A stretch of DNA of 64,000 nt from Pseudoduganella umbonata (GCF_014192225.1 NZ_JACHXS010000011.1:1-64000), one strand, 5' to 3'. Positions 8,496-17,411 are shown, counted from the first letter of the stretch. Translations and numbers: made by a program. Notes: generated by a model not told the origin, from the sequence alone.

Positions 8496-8538
8496 GGTGT
8501 CTGACACTATTTTTCTGCGAAAAATAATGTCAGACACC
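8496..8538. repeat. Long inverted repeat with GTGTCTGACA arms
   Basis: The arms ggtgtctgaca and tgtcagacacc enclose a second A/T-rich complementary pair (ctatttttc / gaaaaataa), giving a 43-bp hairpin. It lies in the gap between the DUF3500 gene and the ppa terminator. The core ggtgtctg-a/t-cac recurs at about 31165, so it is a dispersed intergenic element, not a feature of one gene. I recall similar motifs as abundant in Massilia-type genomes, which would need a genome count. Confidence 0.6.
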
Positions 8539-8557
8539 AGGCCCACGGCAGCCAACG

Positions 8558-8580
8558 AAAAAGGCAGCCGAAGCTGCCTT
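8558..8580 (-). terminator. Rho-independent terminator of ppa
   Basis: Read on the minus strand this is AAGGCAGC-TTCG-GCTGCC followed by TTTTT, a UUCG-capped stem with a U tract. It begins 23 bp after the ppa stop. Confidence 0.85.
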
Positions 8581-8602
8581 CCATTGGCCGTGCTTGAATC
8601 GA

Positions 8603-9142
8603 TTACTTCGATTCGCCGTCCTTGTAGGCGGCCACGCCCGACAGGATTTCCTGCTTGGCTTCTTCCGGACCGGCCCAGCCTTCGACCTTGACCCACTTGC
8701 CCGGCTCCAGGTCCTTGTAGTGTTCGAAGAAGTGCTGGATCTGCTGCAGGCGCAGGTCCTGCAGGTCTTCCGGCTTTTGCCAGTGCTTGTAGATCGGCAG
8801 CACCTTGTCGACCGGCACGGCCAGCACCTTGGCATCCTGGCCGGCTTCGTCCGTCATCTTCAGCACGCCGATGGCGCGGCAGCGCACCACCACGCCCGGG
8901 ATCAGCGGAAATGGCGTGATCACCAGCACGTCGACCGGGTCGCCGTCGGCGGACAGCGTGTTCGGCACGTAGCCGTAGTTGCACGGGTAGTGCATCGCGG
9001 TGCCCATGAAGCGGTCGACGAAGATCGCGCCCGATTCCTTGTCCACTTCGTACTTGATCGGATCGGCGTTCATCGGGATTTCGATGATCACGTTGAAATC
9101 GTTCGGCACGTCGCGGCCGGCGGAAACTTTATTCAGGCTCAT
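8603..9142 (-). CDS. ppa: Inorganic pyrophosphatase
   Basis: A 179-residue soluble family I pyrophosphatase that hydrolyses diphosphate to two phosphates and pulls biosynthetic reactions forward. The family signature is complete: IPMNADPIKYEVDKESG at the start, FMGTAMHYPCNYGYVPNT, the metal-binding loop DGDPVDVLVI, and KHYKDLEPGKWVKVEGW near the C-terminus. Length is normal for a bacterial hexameric enzyme. The ATG at 9142 is preceded on the minus strand by an AACGAGGAAAAAC ribosome binding region. The gene appears monocistronic, ending in a strong terminator. Confidence 0.97.
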   Translation of the reverse strand: MSLNKVSAGRDVPNDFNVIIEIPMNADPIKYEVDKESGAIFVDRFMGTAMHYPCNYGYVPNTLSADGDPVDVLVITPFPLIPGVVVRCRAIGVLKMTDEAGQDAKVLAVPVDKVLPIYKHWQKPEDLQDLRLQQIQHFFEHYKDLEPGKWVKVEGWAGPEEAKQEILSGVAAYKDGESK

Positions 9143-9233
9143 GTTTTTCCTCGTTAATACAGCTTTGTCAATTGGCTAAACCGCGCAATTATAGCCAAAT
9201 GCAAGCTGGTGCGGCGCAGCAAAACCACACCTG

Positions 9234-9294
9234 AAAATAGGGACGGACCCTGTTTTTAGAGAAATTTCCTCTAAAACAGGGTCCGTCCCTATTT
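9234..9294. repeat. 61-bp near-perfect palindrome, possible hemY terminator
   Basis: Arms of about 26 bp (aatagggacggaccctgttt and its complement) surround a short A/T loop. The element sits 8 bp after the hemY stop and ends in A/T runs on both sides, so it can form a very stable hairpin in either transcript. It is unlike the compact terminators elsewhere in the window and looks like a dispersed repeat that has been placed as a terminator between hemY and ppa. Confidence 0.65.
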
Positions 9295-9301
9295 GTTTGT
9301 T

Positions 9302-10498
9302 TTACAGGATGGTGGCCAGCGCGCACTGCCGGTAGTGGCTGGCGGCTTCTTCGGGCTGCTGCAGGGCTTCGTGCAGCTGGGCGAGCTTCAGGTGGGCTTC
9401 GCGCACCATGGCGGGGTCGGTGGCGTCGGACAGCGCCTGTTCCAGGTAGCGCTGGGCCTTGCCCCACAGTTTCTGCTTCAGGCACAGCGAGCCCAGCGTG
9501 AGCGCCAGTTCGGCATCGGTCGGGCGTTCCAGCAGCCACGCTTCGCAATGCTCGATCTGGGCCAGCAGCGCGGCCGAGCCGGCCGGGGCGGCGGCGTCGC
9601 GGTAGGCGCGCACCACGCGCTCGTCCCAGTTCGCCTTCAGCGCTTCCTCGGCCACTTGCCGGGCTTCGTCGTGCAGGCCGCGGGCGTTCAGCGCGCTGGA
9701 GGCGCGGCATGCCACGAACGGCTTGACGCGGTCCACCGTCGGGATCGTGGACCAGACGCGCATGATCGACTCGGCATCGTGCGCCTTGTCCGACAGCAGG
9801 TCCTGGTAGGCCAGCTCGCGCAGGCGCGCCGACAGCGCCGGGTGCAGCGCGCGGTGCTTGTCCAGCGAACGCACCAGGCGCAGCACTTCCGGCCAGTTCT
9901 TGGCCTGCTGCTCGGCCTTCAGCGACCATTGCAGCGCGTGGATGTGGCGCGTACCGCTGGCGTTCAGCTCGCGCACGGCGGCCAGGGCCGCTTCCGGCTG
10001 GTGATCGTCGACCAGCAGTTCGGTCATCGTCATCAGGCGCGCCGTCTTCATCGCGGGATCGTCGGCGACGCGCGCCAGCCACTGGTCGCGGCGGGCATTC
10101 TGGCGCATCCGGTGCGCGGCGCGGGCGCCGATCAGCGCGGCCACGCCGGCGTTTTCCGGCAGCTCGGCGGCACGCAGCGCTGCCTTCTCGGCATGGCCGA
10201 AACGGCCTTCGAACAATGCCTTCAGCGCATCGCGCAGTCCCTTGTTGCCGTCGCGTTCACGCTTGCGCTGGCGGTATTCGGCCACCCGCGCCGGCATCTT
10301 CGCCGTGGCGCGCACCGCGCGCACCACCGCATACAGCAGCACGAACAGCAGTACCTGCAGCACCACGAAGAAGTTCAGCGACAGGTCCATCCGGTACGGC
10401 GGATAGAACAGCACCACGTTGCCCGGGTTGTAGCGGGCCGTCACGGCGACGCCGATGGCGGCCGCCATCAATGCAAGTAACCAGAGGAATACGCGCAT
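9302..10498 (-). CDS. hemY: HemY protein, membrane TPR protein of the heme operon
   Basis: The 398-residue product begins with two membrane helices (residues about 4-22 and 42-62, with the typical FYPPYRMDLSLNFF between them), followed by a cytoplasmic helical region of TPR type (ARLMTMTELLVDD, LRELAYQDLLSD, LTLGSLCLKQKLWGKAQRYL). This is the proteobacterial HemY_N family and is not the protoporphyrinogen oxidase called HemY in Gram-positive bacteria. Its role in late heme biosynthesis or assembly is suggested by constant linkage but not biochemically settled. Its ATG lies directly after the hemX stop, so the two are translationally close. It is the last gene of hemC-hemD-hemX-hemY. Confidence 0.93.
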   Translation of the reverse strand: MRVFLWLLALMAAAIGVAVTARYNPGNVVLFYPPYRMDLSLNFFVVLQVLLFVLLYAVVRAVRATAKMPARVAEYRQRKRERDGNKGLRDALKALFEGRFGHAEKAALRAAELPENAGVAALIGARAAHRMRQNARRDQWLARVADDPAMKTARLMTMTELLVDDHQPEAALAAVRELNASGTRHIHALQWSLKAEQQAKNWPEVLRLVRSLDKHRALHPALSARLRELAYQDLLSDKAHDAESIMRVWSTIPTVDRVKPFVACRASSALNARGLHDEARQVAEEALKANWDERVVRAYRDAAAPAGSAALLAQIEHCEAWLLERPTDAELALTLGSLCLKQKLWGKAQRYLEQALSDATDPAMVREAHLKLAQLHEALQQPEEAASHYRQCALATIL

Positions 10499-10499
10499 G

Positions 10500-11654
10500 T
10501 CAGGGCTTCGCCTTGTAGTTGCGCACGGCGTTCAGGCTGTCCGAAAGCGTAGGCATCTCGATCGACAGGTTACTGCCCTGCACCTGGCGCAGCAGCGTCT
10601 GCACGGTTTGCGTCTGGCGCGCCCTGGTGTCGAAGTGGCGGGCCAGCGTTTCCTGCGCCGCCAGCAGGTCGGTGCGGAAAGCGGCCTCGTTGCGCGACAA
10701 CAGCGCCATGCGCGCATTCAGCAGGCGCAGCTTCAGGTTCTCGCGCAGGAAGTACGCATGCTCGGGCGCGAGCATCATCGATTCAGGATGCTCCACCGTG
10801 CGCACGCGGACCAGCTGGCGCACGTCGGTCCACATCTCGCTGCTCCAGCCGTTCCAGGCCTCCTGCAGGCGCGTGACCCAGGTATCCTGCGGCACCACCG
10901 GCTCCATCTGCGGCGCCTTGCTGGCCTTGCCGGACCTGCCCTGGTAAGCCGTCGTCGTGGTGGCATCGGCCAGCATCGGCAGCGAATCGATCTGCGCGAT
11001 CACATTGTCGAGCCGCACGGCCAGGCCGACCGAATCCACGCTCGGCAGGGCCTTCAGTTTTTCGGTATCGCGCGCGATGGCGCGGCGGATCGTGATGAAC
11101 TGCGGCGTATCCGAACGGGACAGGCTGCGGTCGGCGTTCTGCAGCGCGATCAGCGCGCCCGGCACGTTGCCGGCCAGTTGCAGCTGCTGGCTTGCCGTCG
11201 ACAGCACCTGCTCGATCTCGGCCAGTGCCCAATCGTCGCGGTTGCGCGACATGTCGTTGTACAGCTGTTCGAGCGCCAGTTGCTGGGCCTGCGCTTCCTG
11301 CTGGCGGTTTTCCAGCACGCCTACCTTCACCTGCAGGTCGCGCGTGGCTTCCTGCACCGTCTTCACCAGCTGGTTCGATTCCGCGTTCAGCGCATCGCCC
11401 TTCTGCAGCCGCAGCGCCATTTCGGACCGCACCTTGCGCATTTGCGTGTGCGTGTTGACCGCCTGCGCGGCCAGCAGCAGCGCCAGCAGGGCGACGGCAA
11501 TGGTCAGGTTGCGGTTCGACAGGCCGGTGGCCGGAGCGGCGGGCGGCGGGCTGGCGGGTGCCGTTGGAACGGCCGCGCCGGCCGGGGAGCCAGCTTGTGG
11601 AGCGGCCCCGCCTTGCGGTGCGGCGGAGTCGGGTAAGGTAGGCAAATCGTTCAT
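10500..11654 (-). CDS. hemX: HemX, membrane-anchored heme operon protein
   Basis: A 384-residue protein with a Pro/Ala-rich cytoplasmic N-terminus, one membrane helix at residues 50-66 (LTIAVALLALLLAAQAV) and a long helical C-terminal part with a coiled-coil stretch just after the membrane (LQVKVGVLENRQQEAQAQQL). Annotation pipelines often call it uroporphyrinogen-III C-methyltransferase, but it lacks the SAM-binding fold of CysG/CobA, so HemX is the safer name. The start was chosen because ATGA at 11651-11654 overlaps the hemD stop, a standard coupling signal in this operon. Starts further upstream would overlap hemD by hundreds of bases. Confidence 0.92.
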   Translation of the reverse strand: MNDLPTLPDSAAPQGGAAPQAGSPAGAAVPTAPASPPPAAPATGLSNRNLTIAVALLALLLAAQAVNTHTQMRKVRSEMALRLQKGDALNAESNQLVKTVQEATRDLQVKVGVLENRQQEAQAQQLALEQLYNDMSRNRDDWALAEIEQVLSTASQQLQLAGNVPGALIALQNADRSLSRSDTPQFITIRRAIARDTEKLKALPSVDSVGLAVRLDNVIAQIDSLPMLADATTTTAYQGRSGKASKAPQMEPVVPQDTWVTRLQEAWNGWSSEMWTDVRQLVRVRTVEHPESMMLAPEHAYFLRENLKLRLLNARMALLSRNEAAFRTDLLAAQETLARHFDTRARQTQTVQTLLRQVQGSNLSIEMPTLSDSLNAVRNYKAKP

Positions 11655-12433
11655 GGCCGTGATTGTAACGCGGCGAGCAGGCGATCGTCGCCGGATCCTG
11701 TGAGCGTCATTCTGAAGAGGCCGAGCTGGCGGGCCGTTTCGGCAATCCGGGCATGCGGGACAATGAGATGCTGCTGTTGCATCTTTGCCACAACGTCTTC
11801 GCCGCCGGCCGAACAGCCCATTTCTTCGAGCAATACGAACAGGCCCCGCAGGGCTTCCGAGCTGGTGACGATCCAGTCGTTCGGCGCGGCCAGCAGGTCC
11901 CGCAGGCGTGCCTCGAACCCGGGCGTCAGTGCCGGCACGCTGCGGCGGTAGGCTGCGACCGCCGTCACGTGGGCACCGGCGGCGCGGAAGCCGTCGCCCA
12001 TCAGTTCGCGGCCCGCCTCGCCGCGTACGATCAGCACCTGTTTGCCGTTCAGGGCAGCGAGATCGAGCGCCTGCAGCAGGTGTTCGGAATCGCTGTGGAC
12101 CGGGTCGAGCGGGCTGACGATATCGGCATTGCCTGCGTTGATGCCATGGGCCGCCAGCGCGGCGCGGCTGCCCTCGCCCACCACGGCCAGCGTGACGCCG
12201 GCCGGCCATTCAGTGATATGGGCGAACGCCGCGTCGATCGCGTTCGGCGACACGAACGCCACCAGCGCGAATTCGTGCAGCCGACCCAGCACGGCGCGCA
12301 GCGGCCCCGTGTCGGGCAGCGGCGAAATGTCGAGCAGCGGCAGTACTTCGGCACGCCGCCCGAGCGCAGTCACGCGCTCGGCCAGCGGCAGGGCCTGCGC
12401 GAGCGGACGGGTGATGACGACGGCGCCCGGCAT
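11651..12433 (-). CDS. hemD: Uroporphyrinogen-III synthase
   Basis: The 260-residue enzyme closes and inverts ring D of hydroxymethylbilane to give uroporphyrinogen III. HemD sequences diverge strongly, but the two-lobed family pattern is visible: VVITRPLAQALPLAERVTALG at the start, LVAFVSPNAIDAAF, VLIVRGEAGRELMGDGFRAAGA, and WIVTSSEALRGLFVLL. It starts 3 bp after the hemC stop and its TGA overlaps the hemX ATG, so hemC, hemD and hemX are one transcript. Confidence 0.95.
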   Translation of the reverse strand: MPGAVVITRPLAQALPLAERVTALGRRAEVLPLLDISPLPDTGPLRAVLGRLHEFALVAFVSPNAIDAAFAHITEWPAGVTLAVVGEGSRAALAAHGINAGNADIVSPLDPVHSDSEHLLQALDLAALNGKQVLIVRGEAGRELMGDGFRAAGAHVTAVAAYRRSVPALTPGFEARLRDLLAAPNDWIVTSSEALRGLFVLLEEMGCSAGGEDVVAKMQQQHLIVPHARIAETARQLGLFRMTLTGSGDDRLLAALQSRP

Positions 12434-12436
12434 CCG

Positions 12437-13522
12437 TCAGGCGCCGCTGCCGTCCGCCTCGGCGAGGCAGGAGGCAAGGATCGCCACGGCGTCCTGTTCG
12501 CGCAGTTTTTCCGCGACCTGGTCGCCCAGCTGGGCCGCATCGGTGGCCGGGCCATGCACCTCGGCACTGGCGACGCGCTTGCCATCCGGCGTGGCGACCA
12601 TCGCGCGCAGGTACATCTGGCTGCCGACGATCGTGGCATGCGCCGCCAGCGGCACCTGGCAGCTGCCGCCGAACACCTTCGACACGCGGCGCTCGGCAGT
12701 GACGGCCTGCGCGGTCGGCACGTGGTTCAGCGGCGCCAGCAGCGCCACAAGGTCGACGCCGTCGGTGCGGGCGGCAACCTCGATGGCCATCGCGCCCTGC
12801 CCCGCGGCCGGCAGGCTGTGCTCCGGCTCCAGCACGGCGCGGATGCGCTGCGGCATGCCCAGGCGCTTCAGGCCGGCGGCAGCCAGGATGATGGCCGCGT
12901 AGTCGCCGCGGTCCAGCTTGCCCAGGCGGGTATCGAGGTTGCCGCGCAACGGCTTGATGACGAGGTGCGGATGGCGCGCGGCGATCAGCGCCTGGCGGCG
13001 CAGGCTGCTGGTGCCGACGACGGCACCGGCCGGCAGCTCGTCGAGCGACGCGTAATCGTTCGAGACGAACGCGTCGCGCGGGTCTTCGCGCTCGAGCACG
13101 GCCCCCAGCGCAAAGCCTTCCGGCAGCTCCATCGGCACGTCCTTCAGCGAATGCACGGCGAGGTCGGCGCGGCCCTCGGCCATGGCCACTTCGAGCTCCT
13201 TGACGAACAGGCCCTTGCCGCCCACCTTCGACAGCGTACGGTCCAGGATCTGGTCGCCGCGCGTGGTCATGCCGAGGATTTCAACGGAACACTGCGGATA
13301 TAATAAAGACAAGCGCGCCCGCACATGCTCGGCCTGCCACATGGCGAGCCGGCTTTCGCGCGACGCGATCACCAGCCTGGATGGAACGCTTGTATTGGCA
13401 TCGATATTGGTATCGATATTGGCACCGGTATTGGGGCCTGTGTTGGCATCAGTATTGGCGCCGGCAGCACTGATATCGGCGTTCGCATTCACTTCAGTCT
13501 GGACTGTTTCAGAGGTATTCAA
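12437..13522 (-). CDS. hemC: Porphobilinogen deaminase (hydroxymethylbilane synthase)
   Basis: The enzyme joins four porphobilinogen units into hydroxymethylbilane on a covalent dipyrromethane primer. The core is complete: RLVIASRESRLAMWQAEHV, DLAVHSLKDVPMELP, TSSLRRQALI, RGNLDTRLGKL, and GGSCQVPLAAHA, whose Cys (about residue 287) holds the cofactor. I chose a TTG start at 13522 because AGGAAAG lies 8 bases upstream; an ATG at 13585 would add MHACQRGQQRKY and more. Either way there is an unusual N-terminal extension of about 45 residues rich in Asn, Thr, Ala and Asp, made of short NTDAN/NTGAN/NIDTN units, before the conserved fold begins. Confidence 0.93.
   Translation of the reverse strand: MNTSETVQTEVNANADISAAGANTDANTGPNTGANIDTNIDANTSVPSRLVIASRESRLAMWQAEHVRARLSLLYPQCSVEILGMTTRGDQILDRTLSKVGGKGLFVKELEVAMAEGRADLAVHSLKDVPMELPEGFALGAVLEREDPRDAFVSNDYASLDELPAGAVVGTSSLRRQALIAARHPHLVIKPLRGNLDTRLGKLDRGDYAAIILAAAGLKRLGMPQRIRAVLEPEHSLPAAGQGAMAIEVAARTDGVDLVALLAPLNHVPTAQAVTAERRVSKVFGGSCQVPLAAHATIVGSQMYLRAMVATPDGKRVASAEVHGPATDAAQLGDQVAEKLREQDAVAILASCLAEADGSGA
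13388..13490. repeat. Degenerate 12-bp tandem repeat in the 5' end of hemC
   Basis: Units of the type gatattggcacc repeat about eight times on the plus strand (tattggcatcgatattggta, then variants). They encode the Asn-rich N-terminal extension of HemC on the minus strand. The unit keeps the reading frame. Confidence 0.65.
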
Positions 13523-13725
13523 GGCTGCTTCTTTCCTGTACTTTTCACTGTATTTTCGCTGCTGCCCGCGCTGACAGGCGTGCATCAGTTACCTGTGCGT
13601 GCGGATGGACCACAAAAATGGGCCATAAAATGGACCACAAATTCTAGCACGCGCTTTTCCTTGCAGCCGTGGCCACCAGCCCAATGCACCGAACCTCAAC
13701 TTTGCCACTTCGTAGCGATCATTCC

Positions 13726-16563
13726 ATGGTTAATCAAGCAAGTGTGAAACAAGCAGAAGAGTCAAACAACGAACCGGGCGCCGCCGACAAGGACGCGCCG
13801 CTGAAAGAGGACATCCGCCTGCTCGGCCGCCTGCTCGGCGACGTGCTGCGCGAACAGGAAGGCGAGGAAGTCTTCGCCGTGGTGGAAACCATCCGCCAGA
13901 CCGCCGTGCGGTTCCGGCGGGAGGCGGATGCCGGGGCCGCGAAAGAGCTGGACGGCATGCTGAAGATCCTGACGAAGGAGCAGACCATCTCGGTGGTGCG
14001 CGCCTTCTCCTACTTCTCGCACCTGGCCAACATCGCCGAAGACCAGCACCACATCCGCCGCCGCCGCGCCCACTTGCTGGCGCACTCGCAGCCGCGGCGC
14101 GGCAGCACACGGTATGCGCTGGCCAAGCTGAAGGAAGCGGGCGTCGACCAGGCCACCGTGCAGGAGTTCTTCGAGGAAGCGCTGATCGCACCGGTACTGA
14201 CCGCGCACCCGACCGAGGTGCAGCGCAAGTCGATCCTCGATGCCGAGCACGACATCGCGCGCCTGCTGGCCGAACGCGACCTGCCGCTGACGCCGCGCGA
14301 ACGCGCAGCCAACCTGCACATGCTGCGCGTGCGCATCGCCACCCTGTGGCAGACCCGCATGCTGCGCTACACGAAACTGACGGTGGCGGACGAGATCGAG
14401 AACGCGCTGTCGTACTACCGCATCACGTTCCTGACCGAAGTGCCGGGCCTGTACGACGACATCGAAGCTGATATCGCCGAGCAGTACGGCACCGCGGATG
14501 CGCCAGCCGAGGTGCCCCGCATCGAAGCGCCCTATCTCCAGATGGGCAGCTGGATCGGCGGCGACCGCGACGGCAACCCGAACGTGAATGCCGACACGAT
14601 GCAGCATGCGCTGGCCCGCCAGGCCACGACGATCCTCGATTTTTACCTCGACGAGGCGCACGCGCTGGGCGCCGACCTGTCGATCTCCACGCTGATGGTA
14701 CCGTGCAGCCCCGCGCTGCAGGCGCTGGCCGACGCGTCGCCCGACCAGTCCGACCACCGCGCGGACGAGCCTTACCGCCGCGCCCTGATCGGCATCTACG
14801 CCCGCCTGGCCGGCACCGCCCGCAAGCTGGGCGCGACCAACATCCTGCGCAAGGAAGTGGGCCATGCCGAGCCCTACCCCGATGCCGCCGCCTTTTCGGC
14901 CGACCTGCAGGTGCTGATCGATTCGCTGGAAGCGAACCACGGCGGCATGCTGGCGCGCCCGCGCCTGACGACGCTGAAACGGGCGGCCGACATCTTCGGC
15001 TTCCACCTGGCGTCGCTGGACATGCGCCAGAGCTCGGACGTGCACGAGCGCGTGCTCACCGAACTGTTCGCCCGCGCCGGCGCGCTGCCGAACTACGCGG
15101 AGCTCGACGAGGACGCCAAGGTGGAACTGCTGCTGGAAGAGCTGGCGCAGCCGCGGCTGCTGTACTCGCCGTACCTCGACTACTCGGAGGAAACGCAGAC
15201 GGAGCTGTCGATCTTCCGCGCCGCGTGCGAGATCCGCCGACGCTACGGCGAGCGGGCCATCAGCAACTACATCATCTCGCACACGGAAACCGTGTCCGAC
15301 CTGCTGGAAGTGCTGGTGCTGCAGCAGGAAACGGGGCTGCTGCGCACCAACGCCGCGGGCGACACGACGGCGGACCTGATGGTGATTCCGCTGTTCGAGA
15401 CGATTCCCGACCTGCAGCGCGCCGCCGGCATCATGGAAGCGGTGATGGCGCTGCCGGTCGTGAAGGACCTGATCGCGAAACGGGGCCAGATCCAGGAAGT
15501 GATGCTGGGTTACTCGGACTCGAACAAGGACGGCGGTTTCCTCACGTCGAACTGGGAACTGTACAAGGCCGAGATCGCGCTGATCGAAGTGTTCGGCAAG
15601 GCCGGCGTGAAGCTGCGCCTGTTCCATGGCCGCGGCGGCACCGTCGGCCGTGGCGGCGGACCAAGCTACGAAGCGATCCTGGCGCAGCCGAAAGGCACCG
15701 TCAACGGCCAGATCCGCCTGACCGAACAGGGCGAGATCATCGCATCGAAATTCTCGAACGCGGAGATCGGCCGCCGCAACCTGGAGCGCCTGGTGGCGGC
15801 CACGCTGGAGGCCAGCCTGATGCCGGCCGCGCACCCGGAGCACAGCGAGCAGCTGGCCGGCTTCGAGACGGTGATGACGGAACTGTCGGACCGCGCATAC
15901 AAGGCATATCGGAACCTCGTGTACGAAACGCCGGGCTTCACCGACTACTTCTTTGCCGCCACGCCGATCGCCGAGATCGCGGAGCTGAACATCGGTTCGC
16001 GCCCCGCCTCGCGCAAGTCGACCAAGCGCATCGAAGACCTGCGCGCGATTCCGTGGGGCTTTTCGTGGGGCCAGTGCCGGCTGCTGCTGCCGGGCTGGTA
16101 CGGTTTCGGCAGCGCCGTGGCCGGCTGGATCGCCGACGGCGACCGCGACGAGCGCATCGGGCAGCTGCGCGACATGGCCGCGCACTGGCCGTTCTTCGCC
16201 ACCCTGCTGTCGAACATGGACATGGTGTTCGCCAAGACCGACCTGGCGATCGCGTCGCGCTACGCCGAACTGGTGCCGGACAAGGAACTGCGCGAGCGCA
16301 TCTTCAAGCGCATCGGCGATGAATACCGCCAGACGCTGGAGGTGCTCGATACCGTGACCGGCGTGACCGAACGCCTGGCCGGCAACCCGCTGCTGGCGCG
16401 CTCGATCCAGAACCGCTTCCCCTACCTCGACCCGCTGAACCACCTGCAGGTGGAGCTGATCAAGCGGCGCCGCGCGCTGGCGGACAAGGCCGATCCCCGC
16501 GTGCACCGGGGCATCCACCTGTCGATCAACGGCGTGGCCGCGGGGCTGCGCAATACGGGCTGA
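13726..16563 (+). CDS. ppc: Phosphoenolpyruvate carboxylase
   Basis: The product carboxylates phosphoenolpyruvate to oxaloacetate, replenishing the citric acid cycle. Signature sequences are intact: LTAHPTEVQRKSILD with the catalytic His, GGDRDGNPNV, VMLGYSDSNKDGGFLTSNW, FHGRGGTVGRGGGP, and the C-terminal LQVELIKRRR ending in the canonical RNTG that carries allosteric contacts. From the ATG at 13726 (MVNQASVKQ) the length is 945 residues; an in-frame ATG at 13669 would add 19 residues and cannot be excluded. It is divergent from hemC and ends in a strong terminator at 16583. Confidence 0.96.
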   Translation: MVNQASVKQAEESNNEPGAADKDAPLKEDIRLLGRLLGDVLREQEGEEVFAVVETIRQTAVRFRREADAGAAKELDGMLKILTKEQTISVVRAFSYFSHLANIAEDQHHIRRRRAHLLAHSQPRRGSTRYALAKLKEAGVDQATVQEFFEEALIAPVLTAHPTEVQRKSILDAEHDIARLLAERDLPLTPRERAANLHMLRVRIATLWQTRMLRYTKLTVADEIENALSYYRITFLTEVPGLYDDIEADIAEQYGTADAPAEVPRIEAPYLQMGSWIGGDRDGNPNVNADTMQHALARQATTILDFYLDEAHALGADLSISTLMVPCSPALQALADASPDQSDHRADEPYRRALIGIYARLAGTARKLGATNILRKEVGHAEPYPDAAAFSADLQVLIDSLEANHGGMLARPRLTTLKRAADIFGFHLASLDMRQSSDVHERVLTELFARAGALPNYAELDEDAKVELLLEELAQPRLLYSPYLDYSEETQTELSIFRAACEIRRRYGERAISNYIISHTETVSDLLEVLVLQQETGLLRTNAAGDTTADLMVIPLFETIPDLQRAAGIMEAVMALPVVKDLIAKRGQIQEVMLGYSDSNKDGGFLTSNWELYKAEIALIEVFGKAGVKLRLFHGRGGTVGRGGGPSYEAILAQPKGTVNGQIRLTEQGEIIASKFSNAEIGRRNLERLVAATLEASLMPAAHPEHSEQLAGFETVMTELSDRAYKAYRNLVYETPGFTDYFFAATPIAEIAELNIGSRPASRKSTKRIEDLRAIPWGFSWGQCRLLLPGWYGFGSAVAGWIADGDRDERIGQLRDMAAHWPFFATLLSNMDMVFAKTDLAIASRYAELVPDKELRERIFKRIGDEYRQTLEVLDTVTGVTERLAGNPLLARSIQNRFPYLDPLNHLQVELIKRRRALADKADPRVHRGIHLSINGVAAGLRNTG

Positions 16564-16582
16564 GTGTGGACGTTGCCCGATG

Positions 16583-16610
16583 AAGCGGACCTGCGGGTCC
16601 GCTTTTTTTT
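16583..16610 (+). terminator. Rho-independent terminator of ppc
   Basis: AAGCGGACC-TGC-GGTCCGC followed by eight T, starting 19 bp after the ppc stop. Its distal end abuts the stop codon of the convergent gene at 16609. Confidence 0.92.
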
Positions 16611-17103
16611 ATGGCGTGTCGTTATATGGCGTATCGTTGTTCGCCGTCGATGCCAGTGCCACGATCGCGGTCCCCGCGGCGGCAACCAGCGCGTCTTCGA
16701 TCAGGCCGCTGCGGGTCTGGCCGATGCGCGCCATCGCCTGCTTGCGCGCATACAGCGTCAGGTAGGCAAGCGGTACGGCGGTGGCGATCGCGGCGACCGC
16801 GCCATCCTTCTCGCGGCCCTGTGGGGCCAGCGCCGCACCGGCAATCCCCGCGCTCATCACGCGCGCCAGCAGCCCGAGGAAGACGGTGCGGTCGGGCGCG
16901 GACTTCATCTTGTCCCCGGCCAGTTCGCCCGCCCCCATCGCCAGCGCACCGTACTTGAACAGCGGGTGATCCAGCAACAGCAGTTTTCCCGGCGTCTGGC
17001 GGCCCGCCAGGCGGGCCGTCGCGATGGTGGCCATGGGCGTCATCGACCTGGCGCTGGCAACCGCGCCGATCAGGATGGAAGGAAGCAGGCTGCGAATACT
17101 CAT
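16609..17103 (-). CDS. DUF4126-like small membrane protein
   Basis: A 164-residue hydrophobic protein with several membrane segments (LLPSILIGAVASARSM at the start, GLLARVMSAGIAGAAL in the middle, ALVAAAGTAIVALA at the end) and a conserved GELAGDKMKSAPDRT loop that is typical of DUF4126-type proteins. The function of the family is unknown. It runs convergently to ppc and overlaps the last bases of the ppc terminator. The AAGGAGTCATGAG sequence upstream on the minus strand provides a clear ribosome binding site for the start at 17103. Confidence 0.75.
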   Translation of the reverse strand: MSIRSLLPSILIGAVASARSMTPMATIATARLAGRQTPGKLLLLDHPLFKYGALAMGAGELAGDKMKSAPDRTVFLGLLARVMSAGIAGAALAPQGREKDGAVAAIATAVPLAYLTLYARKQAMARIGQTRSGLIEDALVAAAGTAIVALASTANNDTPYNDTP

Positions 17104-17201
17104 CTCTCATGACTCCTTTGCAGGTGGGTTGGATCGGCCTCTTCGGCAAGGCCACTGCTGAACTGTAGCGGCCCCCTGCCTGCGCTGTCGCCACCTTACG
17201 T

Positions 17202-17411
17202 TCAAGCAATGCCTGGTGGCGCTGCCACGTCCGGGGCCCCTTCGGTGCGCTTCGGTGGAACGACGGTGGTGATGCTCACCGCCACCGGATCGCTGGCCGG
17301 GAAGGACTCGTCCAGGGCTTCGTCCAGGCCGCGCGATTGCGCGTCGTCTTTGTTCGTCTCGGCAACGACGCGCTTGTCGGCGTCATTCGATGGCTTTCGT
17401 GGGGTAGTCAT
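17202..17411 (-). CDS. Small conserved DESFPASDP-type protein
   Basis: A 69-residue acidic protein. The ATG at 17411 has GGAG six bases upstream, so I prefer it to an ATG at 17474. The central LDEALDESFPASDPVAVSIT is a widely distributed short motif found in many small uncharacterised proteobacterial proteins, sometimes fused to other domains. No function can be given. The remaining 239 bp before the S41 peptidase gene show no further gene. Confidence 0.65.
   Translation of the reverse strand: MTTPRKPSNDADKRVVAETNKDDAQSRGLDEALDESFPASDPVAVSITTVVPPKRTEGAPDVAAPPGIA

Noticed and set aside
10500..12209. hemX start far upstream giving a 569-residue protein
   Set aside because: It would overlap hemD over 550 bp; the ATGA junction at 11651-11654 is a clear coupled start.
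13762..16518. A 918-codon open frame antisense to ppc
   Set aside because: The product is an Arg/His/Gln/Val-rich shadow typical of high-GC DNA and lies entirely opposite a highly conserved gene.
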